Shown here: piece after piece, positions 35,660 to 45,904 of the stretch
How positions within the stretch are numbered: the first letter of the stretch is position 1
Layout of the letters: each line of letters begins with the position of its first letter
Assembly: GCF_032464895.1 (NCBI RefSeq)
Contig: NZ_JAWDIC010000003.1
Location: forward strand, 62,001 to 126,000
DNA length: 64,000 nucleotides
Reading direction: 5' to 3'
Source: Phycicoccus sp. M110.8
Lineage (GTDB): Bacteria > Actinomycetota > Actinomycetes > Actinomycetales > Dermatophilaceae
Made by a program: the position numbers and the translations under genes
Notes under the pieces: model-generated
What the model saw: the letters and a program-made list of their open reading frames with translations, nothing else
The model's database searches: none
Told to the model about the DNA's origin: nothing

Positions 35660-36977
35660 CCCTGCGCCGGCGGCCCGCCTCGACTGGGCCGCCCCCACTC
35701 CGCCCGGAGACGTCACCGGCACCGCCGTCCTCCCGGGCAGCAAGTCGCTCACCAACCGCTACCTCGTGCTCGCGGCGCTCGCGGGCACGCCCTCGCTCCT
35801 GCGGGCGCCGCTGCGCTCCCGCGACACCCTGCTCATGGCGCAGGCGCTGCGGTCGCTGGGTGCCACGGTCGAGGACCTGCCCGACGCCTCCGGCTCGCTG
35901 GACTGGCACGTGACGCCGGCGGCGGTCCGCGGCGGGAGCACCGTCGACTGCGGGCTCGCGGGCACGGTCATGCGCTTCGTGCCCCCGGTTGCCGCCCTCG
36001 CCGACGGGCCGGTCGCCTTCGACGGCGACGCCCAGGCGCGCGTGCGCCCGATGGGGCCGGTCCTGCACGCGCTGCGCGCCCTCGGCGCGACCATCGACGA
36101 CGGGGGCCGCGGCACCCTCCCGTTCACCGTGCTCGGGACGGGGCGTATGCCGGGCGGCCCGGTCACGCTGGACGCCTCCGCGTCCTCGCAGTTCATCTCG
36201 GCGCTGCTGCTGGCGGGCGCCCGCTACGACGACGGGGTCACCGTCCACCACGCCGGGGAGCCGGTGCCGTCCGAGCCGCACATCGAGATGACGGTCGAGA
36301 CCCTGCGCGACGCGGGCGCGATCGTCGACGACAGCGAGCCGAACACCTGGCGGGTCGAGCCGTCCGAGCTCGCCGGCCTCGACGTCCAGGTCGAGCCCGA
36401 CCTGTCCAACGCCGCGCCCTTCCTCGCCGCCGCCCTGGTGTGCGGCGGCCGGGTCACGGTGCCCGGCTGGCCGCAGCACACGACCCAGGCCGGGGACGCC
36501 ATCCGCGACATCCTCGACGCCATGGGCGCCGACGTGTCGCTCACCCGCGAAGGCCTGACCGTCGCCGGCACCGGCGAGGTCTCGGGCGTCGACCTCGACC
36601 TGCACGACGCGTCCGAGCTCACCCCGGTCGTCGCCGCGCTGGCCGCCCTCGCCGACTCGCCGTCGCAGATCCGCGGGGTCGGTCACATCCGCGGCCACGA
36701 GACCGACCGGCTGGCCGCCCTCGCCCGCGAGCTGCAGGCGCTCGGCGGCAACGTCAGCGAGACCGAGGACGGCCTGCGCATCTCACCGGCGCCGCTCTCC
36801 GGCGGCCTCTTCCACACGTATGCCGACCACCGCATGGTCATGGCCGGCGCCGTGCTCGGGCTGCGTGTCCCCGGTGTCACCGTCGAGGACGTCGGCACGG
36901 TCGGCAAGACCCTGCCGGAGTTCACGTCGCTGTGGGAGGGCCTGGTCGGCTCCAGCCGGGGTGCGGTCAGAGCATGA
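35646..36977 (+). CDS. aroA: 3-phosphoshikimate 1-carboxyvinyltransferase (EPSP synthase)
   Basis: 443 residues. Shikimate-3-phosphate and PEP binding blocks are intact: [44 protein letters not shown] and VKTLPEF-like [11 protein letters not shown] at the end, with [11 protein letters not shown] before it. It transfers the enolpyruvyl group of PEP in aromatic amino-acid synthesis. The ATG at 35646 lies inside the DoxX gene; no ribosome binding site is obvious. Its stop overlaps the rsgA start (ATGA). Confidence 0.95.
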   Translation: MPSPDPAPAARLDWAAPTPPGDVTGTAVLPGSKSLTNRYLVLAALAGTPSLLRAPLRSRDTLLMAQALRSLGATVEDLPDASGSLDWHVTPAAVRGGSTVDCGLAGTVMRFVPPVAALADGPVAFDGDAQARVRPMGPVLHALRALGATIDDGGRGTLPFTVLGTGRMPGGPVTLDASASSQFISALLLAGARYDDGVTVHHAGEPVPSEPHIEMTVETLRDAGAIVDDSEPNTWRVEPSELAGLDVQVEPDLSNAAPFLAAALVCGGRVTVPGWPQHTTQAGDAIRDILDAMGADVSLTREGLTVAGTGEVSGVDLDLHDASELTPVVAALAALADSPSQIRGVGHIRGHETDRLAALARELQALGGNVSETEDGLRISPAPLSGGLFHTYADHRMVMAGAVLGLRVPGVTVEDVGTVGKTLPEFTSLWEGLVGSSRGAVRA

Positions 36978-38011
36978 GCCGTCGCACCTCCGACTACGAC
37001 GAGAGCGACGTCAGGATCCGGCCGAACCGGCGCGGGTCGCGCCCGCGCTCCAAGGACCGCCCCGCCCACGAGGACGCCCTCCCGGGTTTCGTGACCGCCG
37101 TCGACCGGGGCCGGTACACCGTCCTGATGGGGCGCGGCGTCGGCGGCAAGCGGATGCCCGAACGGGTCGTGACCGCGATGAAGGCACGGGAGCTGGGCCG
37201 CAAGGGCATCGTCGTCGGCGACAACGTCGACCTCGTCGGCGACACCGGCGGTGGCCCGGACGCGCTGGCGCGGATCGTGCGGGTCACCCCACGCGAGTCG
37301 GTGCTGCGGCGCACTGCCGACGACACCGACCCCGTCGAGCGCGTGATCGTCGCGAACGCCGACCAGCTGGTCGTCGTGTCCGCCCTGGCCAACCCCGAGC
37401 CCCGGCCCCGGTTGATCGACCGCTGCCTCGTCGCCGCCTACGACGCGCACCTCGATCCGCTGCTCGTCCTGACCAAGGCCGACCTCGCCGACCCCGCGGA
37501 CTTCCTGCAGCAGTACGCCCCGCTCGACGTCGCGCACGTCGTCACCTCGACCGGGGAGAGCGGCTTCGACGGCCTCGAGGCGCTGCACGAGCGGCTCGAG
37601 GGGCGGGTCAGCGTGCTCGTCGGCCACTCCGGCGTCGGCAAGTCCACGCTGGTCAACGCGCTGGTGCCCGACGCCGGCCGCGCGACCGGCGTCGTCAACG
37701 ACGTCACCGGACGCGGCCGGCACACCTCGACCTCCGCGGTCGCGCTGCGGTTGCCCGGTGGCGACGGCTGGGTCATCGACACCCCCGGCATCCGCTCCTT
37801 CGGCCTGGCGCACGTCGACCTCGGCCGGATCATCGAGCACTTCCCCGACCTCGAGCCCGGCACTGCCGGCTGCCCCCGCGGCTGCACCCACGACGAGGAG
37901 GAGTGCGCGCTCGACGCGTGGGTCGCGTCAGGTCAGGCCGGTCCCGCGGGCGCCGCGAGGTTGGACTCGCTGCGCCGGCTGCTGCGGGCGAGGTCCGGCG
38001 AGGCCGACTGA
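36974..38011 (+). CDS. rsgA: Ribosome small-subunit GTPase RsgA
   Basis: 345 residues. An N-terminal OB-fold, a circularly permuted GTPase domain with the G4 motif LTKADL before G1 [14 protein letters not shown] and G3 DTPGIRSF, and a C-terminal zinc site [13 protein letters not shown] complete the family layout. It assists 30S maturation. The first ~45 residues are basic and poorly structured. ATGA overlap with aroA gives the aroA-rsgA pair seen in many actinomycetes. The last 79 nt overlap the convergent membrane-protein gene. Confidence 0.95.
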   Translation: MSRRTSDYDESDVRIRPNRRGSRPRSKDRPAHEDALPGFVTAVDRGRYTVLMGRGVGGKRMPERVVTAMKARELGRKGIVVGDNVDLVGDTGGGPDALARIVRVTPRESVLRRTADDTDPVERVIVANADQLVVVSALANPEPRPRLIDRCLVAAYDAHLDPLLVLTKADLADPADFLQQYAPLDVAHVVTSTGESGFDGLEALHERLEGRVSVLVGHSGVGKSTLVNALVPDAGRATGVVNDVTGRGRHTSTSAVALRLPGGDGWVIDTPGIRSFGLAHVDLGRIIEHFPDLEPGTAGCPRGCTHDEEECALDAWVASGQAGPAGAARLDSLRRLLRARSGEAD

Positions 38012-38619
38012 GCCCACCGCCGACGGGCACTGCGCGGGGCGAACAGGTCCTGGCTCCACCAGGCGAGCGCGAGCCCCAGCACCGGCATCAGCACCAGCGT
38101 CGCGACCTGGGCGCGCAGCGGCGCGGAGAGCATCGTCACCTCGTCGAGCCGGTCGGCGCGCCAGAGCAGGAACGGCGTCACGAGGTTGGCGATGACCGCC
38201 GCCGGGACCGCGACCCACCCGCGGCCGCCATCGCGCCCACCGTGGCGGCGCGACAGCGCGAGCGCGCCCAGCAGGGCGCCCGGCAGGAACGGCGCCCCTT
38301 GTCCGGCGAAGAGGATGAGCGCGGGCAGCGCGAGCAGGCGCCACCACCCCCGCCTTCCCGCGCGCACCGCGCCCGCCGCCGCCCCCGTCCACGCCCCGAA
38401 CCACCCGGCGATGGCCAGGATGCCGAGCGTGCCGGCCCAGCTGAACTCGGGCGCGTCGGCGACCAGGCGCATGAACACCCGGGCGGCGACCCCCCACGCC
38501 ACCCCCAGGGCGAGGCCGGTCGCCGCGCCCCTCAGGGTGCCCGGGCCAGGGAACCCCGTCGGCGCCGGTGTCGCCGGAGCCCCTGTGGCCCGGTCGGGCG
38601 CGGTCATCGTGTGGTCCAT
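37933..38619 (-). CDS. Hypothetical membrane protein with six or so segments
   Basis: 228 residues. After a 35-residue polar N-terminus there are about six membrane segments (TLRGAATGLALGVAWGVAA, TLGILAIAGWFGAWTGAAAG and others). The C-terminal 30 residues are basic/polar. The start is ATG 38619 with GGAGG 3-8 nt upstream. No family is recognised. Its 3' end overlaps rsgA by 79 nt on the opposite strand, so the C-terminal residues are constrained by both genes. Confidence 0.7.
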   Translation of the reverse strand: MDHTMTAPDRATGAPATPAPTGFPGPGTLRGAATGLALGVAWGVAARVFMRLVADAPEFSWAGTLGILAIAGWFGAWTGAAAGAVRAGRRGWWRLLALPALILFAGQGAPFLPGALLGALALSRRHGGRDGGRGWVAVPAAVIANLVTPFLLWRADRLDEVTMLSAPLRAQVATLVLMPVLGLALAWWSQDLFAPRSARRRWAQSASPDLARSSRRSESNLAAPAGPA

Positions 38620-38760
38620 GGTTCCTCCGGGTGTCGTTCCCATTGCTGCTGACACCTCACCGACGCGCCGCGCTCCTCCGCCGGGTGACCTGCCGAAATA
38701 GGCAGAACTCCGCGACAATCCGTGTCACCCGCGACCGGTGGAGGAACGTCTGTCGAGGTG

Positions 38761-39303
38761 ATGGAGGCGGTGGGAGCACTGCAGGAGGGCGGGGTCGCGG
38801 CGGCCCCGGGGGTGGCCGCCGACGACCTCGTCGTCGTGCTGTTCCGCGCCGAGGCGCCCCGCCTCGTCTCGCTCGCACGGTTCTTCGTCGACGACCGCAC
38901 CGCGGCGGAGGACCTCGTGCAGGAGGCCTTCATCCGCCTGTCGCGCAGCTCCTCACGCATCCGCGACCGGGACCGCGCCGCGGCATACCTGCGCTCGATC
39001 GTCATCAACCTCGCCCGCGACCACAACCGCCGCGGCCTGGTCTCCCTGCGGCACCGCCCCCCGGCGCAGCCCGACGAGCCGTCCGCCGAGGAGACGGTGG
39101 CCGCCGCGCACGCGCGGCAGGAGGTCGTCGACGCCGTACGGGCCCTGCCCCGGCGACAGCGCGACTGCGTGGCCCTGCGCTACTACCTCGAGCTGCCGGT
39201 GGAGGAGATCGCCCGCACCCTGGGGGTGTCTCCGAACTCGGTCAAGACGCACCTGCAGCGCGGCCTGCGGGCACTCGCCACCACCTTGGAGGAGAAGCGA
39301 TGA
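38761..39303 (+). CDS. ECF-type RNA polymerase sigma factor
   Basis: About 180 residues. Region 2 is DRTAAEDLVQEAFIRLSRS and YLRSIVINLARDHNRR; region 4 is ALPRRQRDCVALRYYLEL and the helix-turn-helix SPNSVKTHLQRGLRAL. Start choice is uncertain: ATG 38761 and GTG 38758 share a GGAGG at 38741, and a GTG at 38722 is also open. The next gene overlaps by ATGA and encodes a membrane protein with a cytosolic N-terminus, the usual anti-sigma arrangement. Confidence 0.88.
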   Translation: MEAVGALQEGGVAAAPGVAADDLVVVLFRAEAPRLVSLARFFVDDRTAAEDLVQEAFIRLSRSSSRIRDRDRAAAYLRSIVINLARDHNRRGLVSLRHRPPAQPDEPSAEETVAAAHARQEVVDAVRALPRRQRDCVALRYYLELPVEEIARTLGVSPNSVKTHLQRGLRALATTLEEKR

Positions 39304-39914
39304 GCGCGCTGGAGGACCGCCTGCACGACGCCCTCACCGAGGTCGGGAACAGCCGCGCCCCGGCGCCGGACCTCTTCGAGCGGGTCGTCGACGGCATCGA
39401 GCACGACCGTCACCGGCGGCGCCGGGCACACCTGCTCGGCGCCTGCTGGGTCGTCGGCCTGGTGCTCGCGACGACCCTCGTCCTGACCCTGACACCCCGC
39501 GGAGAGAGAGGACTGGAGATGCCCTGGTGGGTCCTGGAGGTGGCGACGAACCTCGTCCTGCTCGGCATCGCGCTGTGGCTGGGCCCGTTCATCAAGAGGT
39601 TCGGGAGGGCGTACGCAGCCGACGTCTTCCACGACAACCCGCTGACGGGCAAGAGCTACATCGTGCTGACCGACATCGTCTACTACCTGATCTTCGCCGC
39701 CTTCATCCTGTTCAGCCTCCACGTGTCGCCACAGGCCGACTGGAAGAACGACATCACCGGCCACGTCACGGCGGAGCAGGTGACGTTCGAGCTGTCCCGC
39801 ATCGGCGGCATCCTGCTCATCATCGGCATCCTGCACGGGGTGAACATCGTGCTCATGCCCGTGCTCGGCCGGCTCTTCTCGCTCAACCGCAGGCTGCCCG
39901 ACCGCACGCACTGA
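39300..39914 (+). CDS. Membrane protein, probable anti-sigma partner
   Basis: 204 residues. The N-terminal 45 residues are soluble and charged (LEDRLHDALTEVG, FERVVDGIEHDRHRRRR), the size of a minimal sigma-binding domain. They are followed by four membrane segments. Overlap with the ECF sigma gene (ATGA) suggests it holds that sigma factor at the membrane. There is no zinc-binding HxxxCxxC motif. The membrane half (WYVLEV-like WWVLEVATNLVLLGIALW) resembles no family I can name, so the anti-sigma call is from context. Confidence 0.6.
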   Translation: MSALEDRLHDALTEVGNSRAPAPDLFERVVDGIEHDRHRRRRAHLLGACWVVGLVLATTLVLTLTPRGERGLEMPWWVLEVATNLVLLGIALWLGPFIKRFGRAYAADVFHDNPLTGKSYIVLTDIVYYLIFAAFILFSLHVSPQADWKNDITGHVTAEQVTFELSRIGGILLIIGILHGVNIVLMPVLGRLFSLNRRLPDRTH

Positions 39915-39917
39915 ACG

Positions 39918-39953
39918 CGACCGCGCCGCCCCCGGACGGGGACGGCGCGGTCG
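39918..39953. terminator. Stem-loop between convergent anti-sigma and opp genes
   Basis: An 11-bp outer stem (CGACCGCGCCG and its complement) with a G/C-rich inner part, starting 4 nt after the membrane-protein stop. It faces the end of the leftward opp operon and probably terminates in both directions. Confidence 0.75.
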
Positions 39954-39990
39954 GTGTGCGCTGGTGTGCGCGGCGGGGAGTCGGCCTCGG

Positions 39991-41100
39991 TCAGGAGTCC
40001 TGGGACCCGTCGCCCACGCGCTCGTACGGCTCGTCGAACGACGCCTGGTCGCGGACCTCGGCCCGGAAGACCGGCTGCTGGTCCGAGACGTCGATGGTCT
40101 CGATGATCTCCCGCGGTGCCGCGAAGTGGCAGGCCGACAGGTGCTCGCCCACGCCGTCCGGGCGCAGCTCGAGCAGCGGCTCCTCGGCCGAGCACTTCTC
40201 CTGCGCCTTGAAGCACCGGGTGTGGAACCGGCAGCCGCTCGGCGGGTTCGCCGGCGACGGGACGTCGCCCTTGAGGACGATCTGCTCCTTCTTGTCGCGC
40301 AGCGTCGGGTCCGGCACCGGCACCGCCGACAGCAGCGCCTGGGTGTACGGGTGGGTCGGACGCGCGTAGATGTCGTCCTCGTCACCGAGCTCGGCCATCT
40401 TGCCCAGGTACATCACCCCGACACGGTCGGAGATGTGCCGGACGACGGACAGGTCGTGCGCGATGAAGATGTAGGACAGGCCGAGCTCGTCCTGCAGCTT
40501 CTCCATCAGGTTGACGACCTGCGCCTGCACCGACACGTCCAGCGCCGAGACGGGCTCGTCGCAGATGAGGACCTTCGGGTTGAGCGCGATGCCGCGAGCG
40601 ATGCCGATGCGCTGGCGCTGGCCACCGGAGAACTGGTGCGGGTACCGGTTGATGTGCTCGGGGTTGAGGCCGACCATGTCGAGCAGGTCCTGCACCGCCT
40701 TGCGACGGCCCTTCTTCGGCACGGCGTCCGGGTGGATCTCGAACGGCTCACCGATGATGTCGCCGACCGTCTTGCGCGGGTTGAGCGAGGTGTACGGGTC
40801 CTGGAACACGATCTGGATGTCGCGACGCAGGCGCCGCATGGCGCGGCCCTTCTGGGCGTACATGTCGACGCCGTCGAACATCACCGTGCCGGACGTCGGC
40901 TCCTCGAGCCGCATGAGCAGCCGGCCGAGGGTGGACTTGCCACAGCCGGACTCGCCCACGATGCCGAGGGTCTCGCCCTTGAGCAGCTCGAAGCTGACGC
41001 CGTCGACGGCCTTGACGTGGCCGACGGTGCGGCGCAGCACGCCACCCTTGATCGGGTAGTGCTTGACCAGGTCGGTCGCGGTCAGGATGGGCTCAGCCAT
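39991..41100 (-). CDS. oppF: Oligopeptide ABC transporter ATP-binding protein OppF-like
   Basis: 369 residues. Walker [14 protein letters not shown]-loop [11 protein letters not shown], signature [16 protein letters not shown], Walker [12 protein letters not shown], then the C-terminal oligopeptide-transporter domain with the iron-sulfur-type cysteine spacing (CRFHTRC, KAQEKC, ACHF). It pairs with the OppD-like ATPase to drive peptide uptake. It overlaps oppD by 8 nt. The last ~30 residues are an acidic tail. It is the last gene of the opp operon. Confidence 0.93.
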   Translation of the reverse strand: MAEPILTATDLVKHYPIKGGVLRRTVGHVKAVDGVSFELLKGETLGIVGESGCGKSTLGRLLMRLEEPTSGTVMFDGVDMYAQKGRAMRRLRRDIQIVFQDPYTSLNPRKTVGDIIGEPFEIHPDAVPKKGRRKAVQDLLDMVGLNPEHINRYPHQFSGGQRQRIGIARGIALNPKVLICDEPVSALDVSVQAQVVNLMEKLQDELGLSYIFIAHDLSVVRHISDRVGVMYLGKMAELGDEDDIYARPTHPYTQALLSAVPVPDPTLRDKKEQIVLKGDVPSPANPPSGCRFHTRCFKAQEKCSAEEPLLELRPDGVGEHLSACHFAAPREIIETIDVSDQQPVFRAEVRDQASFDEPYERVGDGSQDS

Positions 41101-42139
41101 GGAGGACCTCCTCGGCGAAGTGGCAGGCGCTCTCGCGACCGGGTGCCACGGTCAGCAGCTGGGGACGGTCCTCACGGCAGACGTCCTGGGCGTAGCGGCA
41201 GCGCGGGTTGAACGCGCAGCCCGGCGGGATCCGCATGAGGTTCGGCGGCAGGCCACCGATGGCGGCCAGCTGCTGGCCCTTCTGGTCCAGGCGCGGGATC
41301 GACTCCAGCAGGCCCTTGGTGTACGGGTGGGCCGGCTGCCGGTACAGGTCGTACACGTCCGCACGCTCGACGATGCGGCCGGCATACATGACCGCGATCT
41401 TGTCGGCGACGTCGGCGACGACGCCGAGGTCGTGCGTGATGAGGATGAGCCCCATCTGGCGCTCCTCCTGCAGCTCCTGCAGCAGCGCCATGATCTGCGC
41501 CTGGACGGTGACGTCCAGGGCGGTGGTCGGCTCGTCGGCGATGAGCACCGCCGGGTCGAGCGCGATCGCCATCGCGATCATGATGCGCTGGCGCATGCCG
41601 CCGGAGAACTGGTGCGGGTACGCCTTGACCCGCTCCTTGGCTGCCGGGATCTGCACGCGCTGCATGAGCTTGACGGCCCGCTCCAGGGAGTCGGACTTGT
41701 TCATGCCGCGGTGCTTGCGGAACATCTCCGCGATCTGCCAGCCCACCGGGAACACCGGGTTGAGCGAGGACAGCGCGTCCTGGAAGACCATCGAGATCTC
41801 CGGGCCGCGGGTCCGGCGCCGCTGGTCCTCCGGCATGGTGAGCAGGTCCTGCCCGCAGTACCGGATCTGCCCCTGCGGGATCTTCGCCGGCGGCATGTCG
41901 AGGATGCCCATGATCGCCTGGGCGGTCACGGACTTGCCCGACCCCGACTCGCCGAGGATCGCGAGCGTCTCGCCCTCGTGCAGGTCGAAGTTCACGCCGT
42001 TGATGGCCTTGGCCACGCCGTCGGGGGTGTGGAACTCGACGTAGAGGTCTTCCACCTCGAGCAGCAGGCCGTCCTGCGGGGTGTACACGGGCCCGTCGGT
42101 CTTGTGAGACCGGTGGGGCTTGGTGTCAGTGGTCGTCAT
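41093..42139 (-). CDS. oppD: Oligopeptide ABC transporter ATP-binding protein OppD-like
   Basis: 348 residues. Walker [18 protein letters not shown]-loop [13 protein letters not shown], signature [16 protein letters not shown], Walker [14 protein letters not shown], and a C-terminal Cys cluster ([14 protein letters not shown]). The FSGGMRQR form is characteristic of OppD/DppD rather than OppF. The start is ATG 42139, 20 nt after the oppC stop, with only a weak GGGAAAG site. Together with OppF it forms the heterodimeric motor. Confidence 0.93.
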   Translation of the reverse strand: MTTTDTKPHRSHKTDGPVYTPQDGLLLEVEDLYVEFHTPDGVAKAINGVNFDLHEGETLAILGESGSGKSVTAQAIMGILDMPPAKIPQGQIRYCGQDLLTMPEDQRRRTRGPEISMVFQDALSSLNPVFPVGWQIAEMFRKHRGMNKSDSLERAVKLMQRVQIPAAKERVKAYPHQFSGGMRQRIMIAMAIALDPAVLIADEPTTALDVTVQAQIMALLQELQEERQMGLILITHDLGVVADVADKIAVMYAGRIVERADVYDLYRQPAHPYTKGLLESIPRLDQKGQQLAAIGGLPPNLMRIPPGCAFNPRCRYAQDVCREDRPQLLTVAPGRESACHFAEEVLHG

Positions 42140-42159
42140 GTGGTGTTCGTCTTTCCCGC

Positions 42160-43092
42160 TCAGCGCGACTTCGGGTCGAAGGCATCGCGCACCGCGTCGC
42201 CGAGCATGATGAAGGCCAGCACCGCCAGGGACAGGAACAGGCTGGGGAAGAACAGGATGTGCGGCGTGGTCCGGAAGGCCAGCAGCGCGTCCGAGATCGC
42301 CACACCCCAGGAGATGGCGGGCGGGGTCAGGCCGATGCCGAGGAAGCTCAGCGTCGCCTCGACCGAGATGAACACACCGAGGTTGATGGTGGCCACGACG
42401 ATCATCGGCGCGACGGCGTTCGGCAGGACGTGCGACTTCATGATCCGCCACGGGCTCGCGCCGAGGGCACGGGCCGCCTGGACGTAGTCGTTCGGCTTGA
42501 CCTGCAGCACGCTGGAGCGCATCAGGCGGGCCAGGCTCGGCCAGCCGAAGATCGCCAGCACGAGGACGACCTTGCCGACCACCACGAAGTACGGGGTGTT
42601 GGCGTCGTTCGGCTTGACCGACATGAACAGGATGCCGCCGAGCAGCAGCGGGATCGCGAAGAACATGTCCGTGATGCGCGAGACGACCGCGTCGAGCCAG
42701 CCGCCGTAGAAGCCGGACAGCATGCCGAGGGCGCCACCGATGATGACGGTCGCGACCGTGGTGAACACACCGACGAGGATCGAGGCGCGGGCGCCGTAGA
42801 TCGTGCGCGAGTAGATGTCGTAGCCCTGGATGTCGCGCCCGAACCACGCGTTGGCGTTCGGGGGGACGCGGGCGTCCTTGAGGACCGCGGCCGACGGGTC
42901 GACGTTGGTGAACAGCGACGGCCACGCGGCCATGAGCAGGAACAGCGCGATCAGCACGACCGAGACCCAGAAGATCGGGTTCTTCTTCAGCGACCGCCAG
43001 GCGTCGGAGGTCAGTGAGCGGGGCGCGTCGCTGACGTCCCCGCCAGCAGCGCCGGTCTCGGCCGAGACGGCAATGGTCGAAGCCTCAGTCAT
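42160..43092 (-). CDS. oppC: Oligopeptide ABC transporter permease OppC-like
   Basis: 310 residues. A polar N-terminus, the first membrane segment (PIFWVSVVLIALFLLMAAWP), a periplasmic loop with NAWFGRDIQGYDIYSRTIYG, then five more segments and the EAA loop AARALGASPWRIMKSHVLPN. This is the standard DppC/OppC topology. It overlaps oppB by 8 nt (43085-43092). Confidence 0.93.
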   Translation of the reverse strand: MTEASTIAVSAETGAAGGDVSDAPRSLTSDAWRSLKKNPIFWVSVVLIALFLLMAAWPSLFTNVDPSAAVLKDARVPPNANAWFGRDIQGYDIYSRTIYGARASILVGVFTTVATVIIGGALGMLSGFYGGWLDAVVSRITDMFFAIPLLLGGILFMSVKPNDANTPYFVVVGKVVLVLAIFGWPSLARLMRSSVLQVKPNDYVQAARALGASPWRIMKSHVLPNAVAPMIVVATINLGVFISVEATLSFLGIGLTPPAISWGVAISDALLAFRTTPHILFFPSLFLSLAVLAFIMLGDAVRDAFDPKSR

Positions 43093-44011
43093 GGCTGATC
43101 CTCGGGTCGAGCACGCCGTAGAGCAGGTCCACGACGAGGTTAACGAGCAGGAAGACGAGCACCAGGATCGTCACCGTGCCCACGACCGAGACACCGTCGC
43201 GGTTGTGGATGCCAGTGAAGAGGTACCCGCCGACTCCCTGGATGTTGAAGATGCGCTCGGTCACGATCGCGCCACCGAGCAGGGAGCCGAAGTCGGCGCC
43301 GACGAACGTCACGACGGGGATCAGAGAGTTGCGCAGGGCGTGCACGCCGATGGAGCGCTGACGGGTCAGGCCCTTGGCGATCGCGGTCCGCAGGTAGTCG
43401 GCCCGCAGGTTCTCCACGAGGTTGGTGCGGGTGAGGCGCGCGACGTAGGCGATCGACGCGCTGCCCAGCACGAAGGCGGGGAGCACGAGCGAGTAGAGCT
43501 CCCTGTCGGCCGAGTACGTCACCGGGAACAGCTGCCACTTCACACCCAGGTAGTACTGGAGCGTCGCGCCGATGACGAAGATCGGCACGGAGATCACGAA
43601 GAGGGTGCTCACCAGGACGAGGTTGTCTATGAACCTGCCCTTGCGTATGCCGGCCAGCACGCCCGCGATGATGCCGATCACCGCCTCGAAGATGATCGCC
43701 ATGCCGGCGAGCTTCGCGGTCGTCGGGTAGCGCTGCTCGAGCTCCGCGGACACCTGGACGCCACGGAACGTGGTGCCGAGGTCGCCCTGGACGGCCTGCC
43801 CGAGGTACTTGCCGTAGCGCACCATGAAGGGGTCGTCGAGGTTGTGCTCTGCACGGAACTTGGCGACGAAGGTCGGCGAGCAGGGGCGCTCGCCACACAT
43901 GCCCGCCGTGGGGTCACCCGGCAGGAACGAAACCATGGCAAAAATGATGAACGTGGCTCCAAGCAGCACCGGGATCATCTGGAGCAATCGCCGAAGGATG
44001 TACTTGTACAC
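43085..44011 (-). CDS. oppB: Oligopeptide ABC transporter permease OppB-like
   Basis: 308 residues with six membrane segments, starting YILRRLLQMIPVLLGATFI as in DppB/OppB. The EAA loop is IAKGLTRQRSIGVHALRNSL. The GTG at 44011 has a near-perfect AGGAGGTGAC immediately upstream. First gene after two hairpins that separate it from oppA, suggesting that the permease and ATPase genes are made at a lower level than the binding protein. Confidence 0.93.
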   Translation of the reverse strand: MYKYILRRLLQMIPVLLGATFIIFAMVSFLPGDPTAGMCGERPCSPTFVAKFRAEHNLDDPFMVRYGKYLGQAVQGDLGTTFRGVQVSAELEQRYPTTAKLAGMAIIFEAVIGIIAGVLAGIRKGRFIDNLVLVSTLFVISVPIFVIGATLQYYLGVKWQLFPVTYSADRELYSLVLPAFVLGSASIAYVARLTRTNLVENLRADYLRTAIAKGLTRQRSIGVHALRNSLIPVVTFVGADFGSLLGGAIVTERIFNIQGVGGYLFTGIHNRDGVSVVGTVTILVLVFLLVNLVVDLLYGVLDPRISHD

Positions 44012-44138
44012 GTCACCTCCTCACATCTGACGCCGCGGGAGGGGGGTGGTCCCGGTGGCGTGGCCGGTCGAGCCGGGTGGGTCCGCGGACCCAACCGCTC
44101 CTCGACACAACATAGTCGTATGGACGGTACATGGGGCA

Positions 44139-44161
44139 GGCCCCGGGGTTGTCCCGGGGCC
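44139..44161 (-). terminator. Hairpin 2 between oppA and oppB
   Basis: A 9-bp perfect stem (GGCCCCGGG/CCCGGGGCC) with a 5-nt loop, in the 246-nt gap after oppA. It could be a partial terminator or an mRNA stabiliser. Confidence 0.6.
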
Positions 44162-44174
44162 CTCCCCGGACAGG

Positions 44175-44211
44175 CCGTCGGCCTGCCGGCACGGGGCCGG
44201 CAGGCCGACGG
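44175..44211 (-). terminator. Hairpin 1 between oppA and oppB
   Basis: A perfect 15-bp stem (44175-44189 with 44197-44211) and a 7-nt loop, 46 nt after the oppA stop in the leftward transcript. Strong intercistronic hairpins after the binding-protein gene are a common way to make it in excess of the permease. Confidence 0.8.
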
Positions 44212-44257
44212 TCGCTGTTCGGTCGGCGCACCTCGTGGATGCGCCATCCGGGGTGAC

Positions 44258-45904
44258 TTACTTCAGCGAGAGGCTGGCGAAGTCGATGGTGCCGAAGGCG
44301 GTGATCTTCACACCGGTGACCTTGTCGGACCAGCCGAAGGTGGCGGTGGAGTACCACATCGGGATGGCCGGCATGTCGTTGGCGAGGAGCTTCTCCGCCT
44401 CCTGGTACTTGGCGTTCGCCGCAGCCGCGTCGGTCTGGGCAGCAGCCTCGTTGAGGAGCTTGTCGAACTCGGGGTTGCTGTAGTCACCGTCGTTCGAGGA
44501 CGCGCCGGTCTTGTAGATGGGGGCGAGGAAGTTCTCGATGGACGGGTAGTCCATCTGCCAACCCGTGCGGAACATGCCCTTCATCTTCTTGGCCGCGATC
44601 TGCGCGCGGAAGGTCGCGAAGTCCACGACCGGGGTGGCGACACAGTCGACACCGAGAGCGCCCTTGATCGAGTTGCAGGTGGCCTCGACCCACGCCTTGT
44701 GCGAGGCGTCGGCGTTGTAGGCGATGGTCATCTTGCCGCCCTTGAAGCCACCGGCCTCGTCGAGCTTGGCCTTCGCCTTGGCAGCGTCGAAGGTGCAGTA
44801 CTCACCGCACTGGCCGGCCTTGTAGCCGTCGACGACCGGGGACACCCAGCCGGTGGCCGGCTGACGGGTGTTGTTGAAGATCTGCTTGATGATCGTCGGG
44901 CGGTCGATCGCCATCGAGATCGCCTGGCGGATCTTCGGGTCGGCGTAGTTCGGGTCGACCTTGGCCGGCGCGAAGGTGATGGTCTGGATGACGCCGACGG
45001 CCTTCTGGGCGTTGCGGTCCGGGAGGTCCGTCTTGTACTTGTCGTCGATCATCGCCGAGGACGGGACCTCGTCGGTCACGTCGAGCTGGTTGGCGATCAC
45101 GTCGTTGTAGGCAGCGTCGCTGTCCTGGTAGATCTTGAACGTGATGCCGTCGAGCTTGCCACCGAACTTGCCCGAGTAGTCAGCGAACTTGCTGAGCTTG
45201 ATCTCGGTGTTCTTGGTCCAGGCGTCGAGCTTGAAGGGGCCCGCGCCGATCGGCTTCTCGCCGTAGGCCTTCGGGTCCTTGAAGAACGAGTCCGGGAGCG
45301 GCGCGAAGGCGGAGTAGCCCAGGCGCACCGGCATGTTCGAGACCTTCTCGGTGGTCTTGATGGTGAAGGTGTAGTCGTCCTTCACGGCAAGGCCGGTCAT
45401 CTTGTCGGCCTTGGGCTTGGTCTTGCAGTCGGCGTCGGCGCACTGCAGCGCGTCGAAGCCCTCGATGGGCTCCATGAAGTAGCCGGAGGACTGTGCGTTC
45501 GGACCGTAGGCGGCGTAGTTCCAGGCGTCGACGAAGTTCTTCGCCTTGACCTCGGTGCCGTCCTGGAACTTGTAACCCTTCTTGATGGTCACCGTGAAGT
45601 TCTGGTTGTCCGAGGTGTCGATCTTGTCGGCGATGTCGTTCTCGGGAGCACCGGTCTCCGCGTTGTAGTGAACGAGCTTCGCGGTGATCGCGTCGAGCAC
45701 GTTGCCACCGCAGGTCTCGGTGGTGTTGCTCGGGATCAGCGGGTTCTGGGGGTTGCACCCGCGGACCGTGACGGTGCCACCGGTCTTGCCGCCGGCGGTC
45801 GAGCTGGTGTTGTCCTTGCTGCTGCCCCCACCACACGCTGCAGCGAGCAGCGTGACAGCGGAGACACCGGCAACAACAGCCACCGTGCGAGCAGTTCCTC
45901 GCAT
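44258..45904 (-). CDS. oppA: Oligopeptide/dipeptide-binding lipoprotein (SBP family 5)
   Basis: 548 residues; lipobox LLAAACGGG, a polar linker, then the two-lobed family-5 binding fold with VLDAITAKLVHYNAETG, SDNQNFTVTIKKGYKFQDGT, RQAISMAIDRPTI and PSIENFLAPIY. Four or more cysteines occur in the mature part, possibly forming surface disulfides. AGGAGG 6 nt before the ATG fixes the start. First gene of the opp operon; the ligand could be peptides or a related solute. Confidence 0.9.
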   Translation of the reverse strand: MRGTARTVAVVAGVSAVTLLAAACGGGSSKDNTSSTAGGKTGGTVTVRGCNPQNPLIPSNTTETCGGNVLDAITAKLVHYNAETGAPENDIADKIDTSDNQNFTVTIKKGYKFQDGTEVKAKNFVDAWNYAAYGPNAQSSGYFMEPIEGFDALQCADADCKTKPKADKMTGLAVKDDYTFTIKTTEKVSNMPVRLGYSAFAPLPDSFFKDPKAYGEKPIGAGPFKLDAWTKNTEIKLSKFADYSGKFGGKLDGITFKIYQDSDAAYNDVIANQLDVTDEVPSSAMIDDKYKTDLPDRNAQKAVGVIQTITFAPAKVDPNYADPKIRQAISMAIDRPTIIKQIFNNTRQPATGWVSPVVDGYKAGQCGEYCTFDAAKAKAKLDEAGGFKGGKMTIAYNADASHKAWVEATCNSIKGALGVDCVATPVVDFATFRAQIAAKKMKGMFRTGWQMDYPSIENFLAPIYKTGASSNDGDYSNPEFDKLLNEAAAQTDAAAANAKYQEAEKLLANDMPAIPMWYSTATFGWSDKVTGVKITAFGTIDFASLSLK

